A stretch of 64,000 nucleotides of DNA from Miscanthus floridulus (lineage: Eukaryota; Streptophyta; Magnoliopsida; Poales; Poaceae): positions 116,566,637 through 116,630,636 of the forward strand of contig NC_089582.1 of NCBI RefSeq assembly GCF_019320115.1. Reading direction: 5' to 3'. Below the pieces are notes generated by a model. It was not told the origin of the DNA. It was given only the letters and a program-made list of their open reading frames with translations, and did not search any database. Position 1 is the first letter of the stretch. Each line of letters opens with the position of its first letter. This document shows, one piece after another, positions 59,932-64,000 of the stretch. The translations under genes were made by a program, and so were the position numbers.

Positions 59932-62664
59932 ATGGAGAAGCAATCCAGCACCCGGCATGGTGCCTTAGAGAAATTGAAGAGCTTTCGGGGGATAGAGAAG
60001 CAGAGAAGCTTCAAGTTCTTGTCCATGGAGAAGCAGCAGAGCTTCAAAAGGAACAAGGACAGCCCTGGGAAGCGGGGTGACACCGAGCTCCACCTTGCGG
60101 CGAGGGCTGGCAGTGTTGCACATGTCCAGAGGATCCTTGCGGAGTGTGACCCAGAGCTGGTGGTGGAGTTAGCTGCCCGCCAGAATCAGGACGGTGAGAC
60201 TGCGTTGTATGTGTCTGCTGAGAAGGGGCATGTTGAAGTTGTGTGTGAGATTTTGAAGGTTTCTGATGTGCAGTCAGCCGGACTCAAGGCCAATAACAGC
60301 TTCGATGCATTCCATATTGCGGCAAAGCAGGGCCATTTGGGTGAGCTTTCATTCCCTCATCATTAATTAGTTGAGGATTAGGCTAGTGTGAATTGGAATT
60401 CTTTAATATTTGGATTCACTGGCAGTTCTATGTGATCTTTTGTATTGGTCATTATGCATGCGGTTGGTATGTTTATAAAAATTGACTTGTATCTCATTGA
60501 CTTCTGCAAATCTCTATGATTATGAAGGAACTGTTTCCCTCATTTTTTTTCCCTTCAGGAACATAGAGTATTAAAACAGTGACACTGAGTCCCTGATTTC
60601 CTTTTGCTCAGATGGCTGATAAATTTACTTGGCTGATCTGGTCTAGATTACAACCTACCATGTCTGTCTTTCTTGGTTTTACAGACAAATTGTTGATTTC
60701 TCAGAGTTGGCAATTTTCTACAATCTTGCCATGTTGTTGCGTCTAAATCAAAGAACTGGCAATCCTATATCTAGTAACGAGATAAGCTCCCTACTACTTG
60801 TCTGCTCAGCCAGGAGCCTTCACCAGACCAATTAGGCTATGCAATTTCTGATATTTGAGTTAGTATGCTGTGTTGAAGAGCAAACTATTACACAGTTGTT
60901 ATTTAATCTTACTTTTCAAAGCGTGTATATTCTCTTCTTTCAGAGAAAGAGATCATATTAGTTCAATTTTGGTCTTTGCAGATGTCTTGAAGGAGCTGTT
61001 ACAGGCCTTTCCCTCATTAGCAATGACAACAAATTCTGTAAATGCCACAGCTTTGGACACTGCTGCAACTCAGGGCCACATTGACATTGTTAATCTTCTG
61101 CTAGAAACAGATGCAAGCCTTGCTAGGATTGCAAGAAATAATGGCAAGACAGTTTTGCATTCAGCAGCAAGAATGGGCCATGTGGAGGTGGTCACTGCAC
61201 TGTTAAAGAAGGATCCAGGGATTGGTTTCAGAACAGATAAGAAGGGACAAACTGCTCTACACATGGCTTCAAAAGGCCAAAATGCAGAAATTCTGCTCGA
61301 GTTGTTGAAGCCTGATGTCTCAGTTATCCATGTAGAAGACGGCAAGGGGAATAGACCATTGCATGTTGCAACTCGGAAGGGAAACACCATTGTAAGTGAC
61401 ATTATCTCAGAACGTTCTGATTTCTGCCGCGGTTTGAGTCTTCCCGTTTTGCATTTTAACAATCAGATGTTCTGTTGTATTTATGGTTGAAGCTATGTTG
61501 CTCAGGAGAATTACTAAAATAGAGTTACTCACATTCGTGAGATATTACTTGCTTAATACTTAAGTCTCCAATGTTTTATAAAAGAATTCTAAGAATAATT
61601 TCCATCTTTTCAGGAGTCAAACAAAAGTTTAGTTCAGTTTATACTAAAAATGAATACTTTCTTCCTTTAAAAAAGCAAGGAATTTCTAAGAGGTTTTGGA
61701 TTGAATATTGCTCAATCTTAAGAATAGTATGCAATTTGCATTTCAAAGAACTGATTTACTTGTGCTTTATCTGAAATTCGTCTGTTCCTTACAGATGGTT
61801 CAGACCCTAATATCAGTTGAGGGGATTGAAATCAATGCGGTTAATAGAGCTGGAGAGACTGCTTTTGCTACTGCAGAGAAACAAGGTAATGAAGAGCTCA
61901 TTAACATCCTGAGAGAGGTTGGTGGAGAAACTGCAAAAGAGCAAGTAAATCCTCCTAATCCAGCAAAGCAGCTTAAGCAGACAGTCAGCGATATCAGGCA
62001 TGATGTCCAATCACAGATCAAGCAAACACGCCAAACCAAGATGCAATTCCAAAAAATCAAGAAGAGAATTCAAAAGCTCCACATTGGTGGGCTAAACAAC
62101 GCCATTAACTCCAACACTGTTGTTGCGGTGCTTATTGCCACCGTTGCCTTTGCCGCCATATTCCAACTCCCTGGTAATTTTCTGGAGGATATGACTCAAG
62201 CACCTGATCCAGACATGACCTTGGGGCAAGCATTGATAGCCAGTGATCCAGCCTTTATAATCTTCTTGGTTTTTGACGCTTTGGCTCTCTTTATCTCGCT
62301 TGCTGTCGTAGTAGTCCAGACATCTCTAATTGTTGTTGAGCAGAAGGCCAAGAAGAAGATGGTCTTTGTGATAAACAAGTTGATGTGGTTTGCATGCCTC
62401 TGCATCTCGGCAGCCTTCATAGCACTAACCTACGTTGTCGTGGGTCGAGATGATGAGTGGCTGGCTTGGTGTACAATGGCAATCGGCACTGTTATCATGG
62501 TGGCCACTCTCGGTTCCATGTGCTATTGCATTGTTGCTCACAGGATGGAAGAGAAGAGCATGAGGAAGATCAGGAGGAACTCCACGAGCCAGTCATTTTC
62601 CATATCAATTGACTCGGAAACGGAGCTGATGAACAGTGAGTACAAGAAGATGTATGCCCTTTAG
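59932..62664 (+). CDS. Ankyrin-repeat membrane protein with PGG domain (ITN1-like), three exons
   Basis: Exons are 59932-60340, 60982-61391 and 61795-62664, all with GT-AG introns; phases 1 and 0 join cleanly. The protein is 562 aa, usual for plant ankyrin/PGG proteins such as Arabidopsis ITN1, which acts in salt and ABA responses. The N-terminus (1-45) is basic with repeated EKQ/SF motifs. Ankyrin repeats run from about 48 to 315 (GDTELHLAARAG, GETALYVSAEKG, ATALDTAATQGH, GKTVLHSAARMGH, GQTALHMASKGQ, GNRPLHVATRKG, GETAFATAEKQG). A Lys/Gln-rich linker follows, then a PGG domain starting near NNAINSNTVVAVLIATVAF with QLPGNF. About four hydrophobic spans lie near 381-400, 426-454, 470-489 and 499-520, so it is probably membrane-anchored. 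The C-terminus is hydrophilic. Exon 1 joins exon 2 as GHL-D-VLKELL, which supports the splice. An upstream in-frame TTG was rejected as start in favour of ATG 59932. Confidence 0.9.
60341..60981 (+). other. Intron 1 of the ankyrin gene
   Basis: It begins GTGAGCTTTC and ends TCTTTGCAG; 641 bp and T-rich. No element was recognised inside. Confidence 0.8.
61392..61794 (+). other. Intron 2 of the ankyrin gene
   Basis: It begins GTAAGTGACA and ends GTTCCTTACAG; 403 bp. No element was recognised inside. Confidence 0.8.
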
Positions 62665-62698
62665 GATATCGGCCATGCTTGTCATTTGAGTCCTGTAT

Positions 62699-63229
62699 AT
62701 ATTGATAGGGGCAATTTTTTATTTGGCCCTGGATTAAAGTTGTCTTTCTTTCTTAGCCCTGAAACAAAATTTCTTATCTATTTGACCTCACTCGAAGTTT
62801 CGTTTTCCAATGTGGCCTTACCGTCATCTCCCGTCTCTAACACTGTTAAGTGGCACATGAAATGACCAAACTGCCCCTGAGACATTATGAGAAACCAAAG
62901 GTCACCCAGACAACATAACAACATAATTTTGAGTACTTTGAATCCAATTTTCATAACATAAAAATTTGTGTTATGAAAATTGGATTCAAAGTGTTCAAAA
63001 TTATGTTGTTATACTGCATGGGTGACCTTTGGTTTCTCATAATGTCTCAGTGGCAGTTTGGTCTTTTCATGTGTCACTTAACGGTGTTAGAGGCGGGAGA
63101 TGACGGTAAGGTCAGATTGGAAAGCGAAACTTCGAGTGAGGCCAAATAGGTAAGAAATTTTGTTTTAGGGCTAAGGAAGAAAGACAACTTTAAACGAGGG
63201 CCAAATAAGAAATTTTCTCATATTGATAC
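62699..63229. mobile_element. Mutator-type foldback MITE with 9 bp target duplication
   Basis: The element is 62708-63220 (513 bp), flanked by ATATTGATA at 62699-62707 and 63221-63229. Its arms pair over nearly the whole length, about 245 bp each, around a loop near 62957-62970. The ends are GGGGCAATTTTTTATTTGGC and GCCAAATAAGAAATTTTCTC. The 9 bp duplication fits the Mutator superfamily. It starts 43 bp after the ankyrin stop codon, so it may lie in the 3' UTR. Confidence 0.88.
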
Positions 63230-64000
63230 CCATTTGCCTGAGACCAGTCCATGGCATTAAGTGGGATTGACTCAATCAAAACTATATTTAGTCCTAGAAC
63301 ATGGCACCTGTATGTAACTGCAGTCTGCATCCTCCGTCCACGAACGTAGGGTGAAGTCTAGGTGATAGTTGTAGCCACTTTTTTGTTGGCAAAATACAAA
63401 TATTGCCAAGCATGATGTCCCTATCTTATGCTTATTTTGGTGGATGGCAGTCAAAACCATGAAACTGTATCTGTATAGTAGAATAGTATGGAAATAAGTT
63501 GCCCTTATGTCAAAAGTTATGTGGTCGTGGATGCTCTTGTGATGCAACATGAGACTGGAGTAGACTGAGGCAAAAAAACAAACTGCTTCTAATATTTCAA
63601 CACCTTGCAGATTAGGAGTTGTATTTACTGACTTACTGTGTGTGAACGAGTTCCTTCTCTGAGAGACAAAATTTTTTGTGTTAAAATCTAACTTTTTTTT
63701 CTCAACTTTTGATTGTGCATTCAGCACATGGTGCAAAATCTCTGTCAAGAGACAGCAGTGATTTAGGATAGTGAGAAGTCCCCATAAAAAAAAACTACAT
63801 GGCGAACATCACTAACATAAAACATGAACTGCAAAGAACTTTCAAGTTACGTGTATTTTCATAAATTAAGCCAACTAAGTTTATTCCAATAACTCAATAG
63901 GTATATTTGCATACATTGGGTGGAAACGAATGTTACTCTCTTTGCATTCCTTACTGAAAATGAGAGCGTCCCATCTACTCGTCAGCTGAAACCAGTTCAC
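63230..64000. other. Intergenic, nothing recognised
   Basis: AT-rich downstream sequence. A 158-codon minus-strand ORF (63272-63748) shows no domain and ordinary AT-rich composition, and is probably chance. Confidence 0.4.

Noticed and set aside
63272..63748. 158-codon minus-strand ORF near the right edge
   Set aside because: No recognisable domain, AT-rich composition and no promoter seen. Could be part of an unknown gene but cannot be supported.

Overview
This is a transposon-dense stretch of a plant nuclear chromosome. The retrotransposon families (Tekay/Del-type chromovirus with LTRs over 4.6 kb, a Tat-lineage element, copia), the grass-type MITEs, and a GC-rich UDP-glycosyltransferase beside an AT-richer ankyrin gene point to a grass. 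A panicoid such as sugarcane, sorghum or Miscanthus is likely, but this is inferred from element style and not from a database match.

Positions 1-41,000 are nested LTR retrotransposons. The left end (1-8670) is the 3' part of a Tat-lineage Ty3/gypsy element: an antisense ORF remnant, a tandem-repeat spacer, a polypurine tract and a 1.4 kb 3' LTR. A 4,650 bp solo Del LTR with a 5 bp target duplication interrupts its spacer. A Del element (minus strand, 24428-38262) carries the Tat element's 3' end inside its 3' LTR.

This nest has been rearranged. Reading forward to 9355, the sequence flips to an inverted copy of the Del element (9354-20442) and of the Tat 3' end (20443-23529). It then passes a 178 bp patchwork (23530-23707) and resumes forward at a third, partial copy of the Tat LTR (23708). 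The arms are 3.8 kb and 11.8 kb and nearly identical; the few differences seen by eye are nearly all transitions. This forward-inverted-forward layout fits a replication-based inverted duplication/triplication or a haplotype misassembly. It is the most interesting part of the window.

Positions 38263-50160 hold more LTR fragments (a SIRE/Maximus-like copia LTR and a second Del-like LTR). They also hold a minus-strand zinc-knuckle gene of repetitive grass type (41136-49640) split by a complete but decayed 7.5 kb copia element. The broken reading frame resumes exactly across the insertion site. A hAT-like element sits in the copia leader.

Positions 50160-64000 are gene-bearing euchromatin with many MITEs. 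Two apparently intact genes lie on the plus strand. The first is a two-exon UGT74-type UDP-glycosyltransferase (53442-54940, 467 aa). The second is a three-exon ankyrin-repeat/PGG-domain membrane protein (59932-62664, 562 aa). A 513 bp Mutator-type foldback MITE lies just downstream of the second. No rRNA, tRNA or CRISPR was seen.
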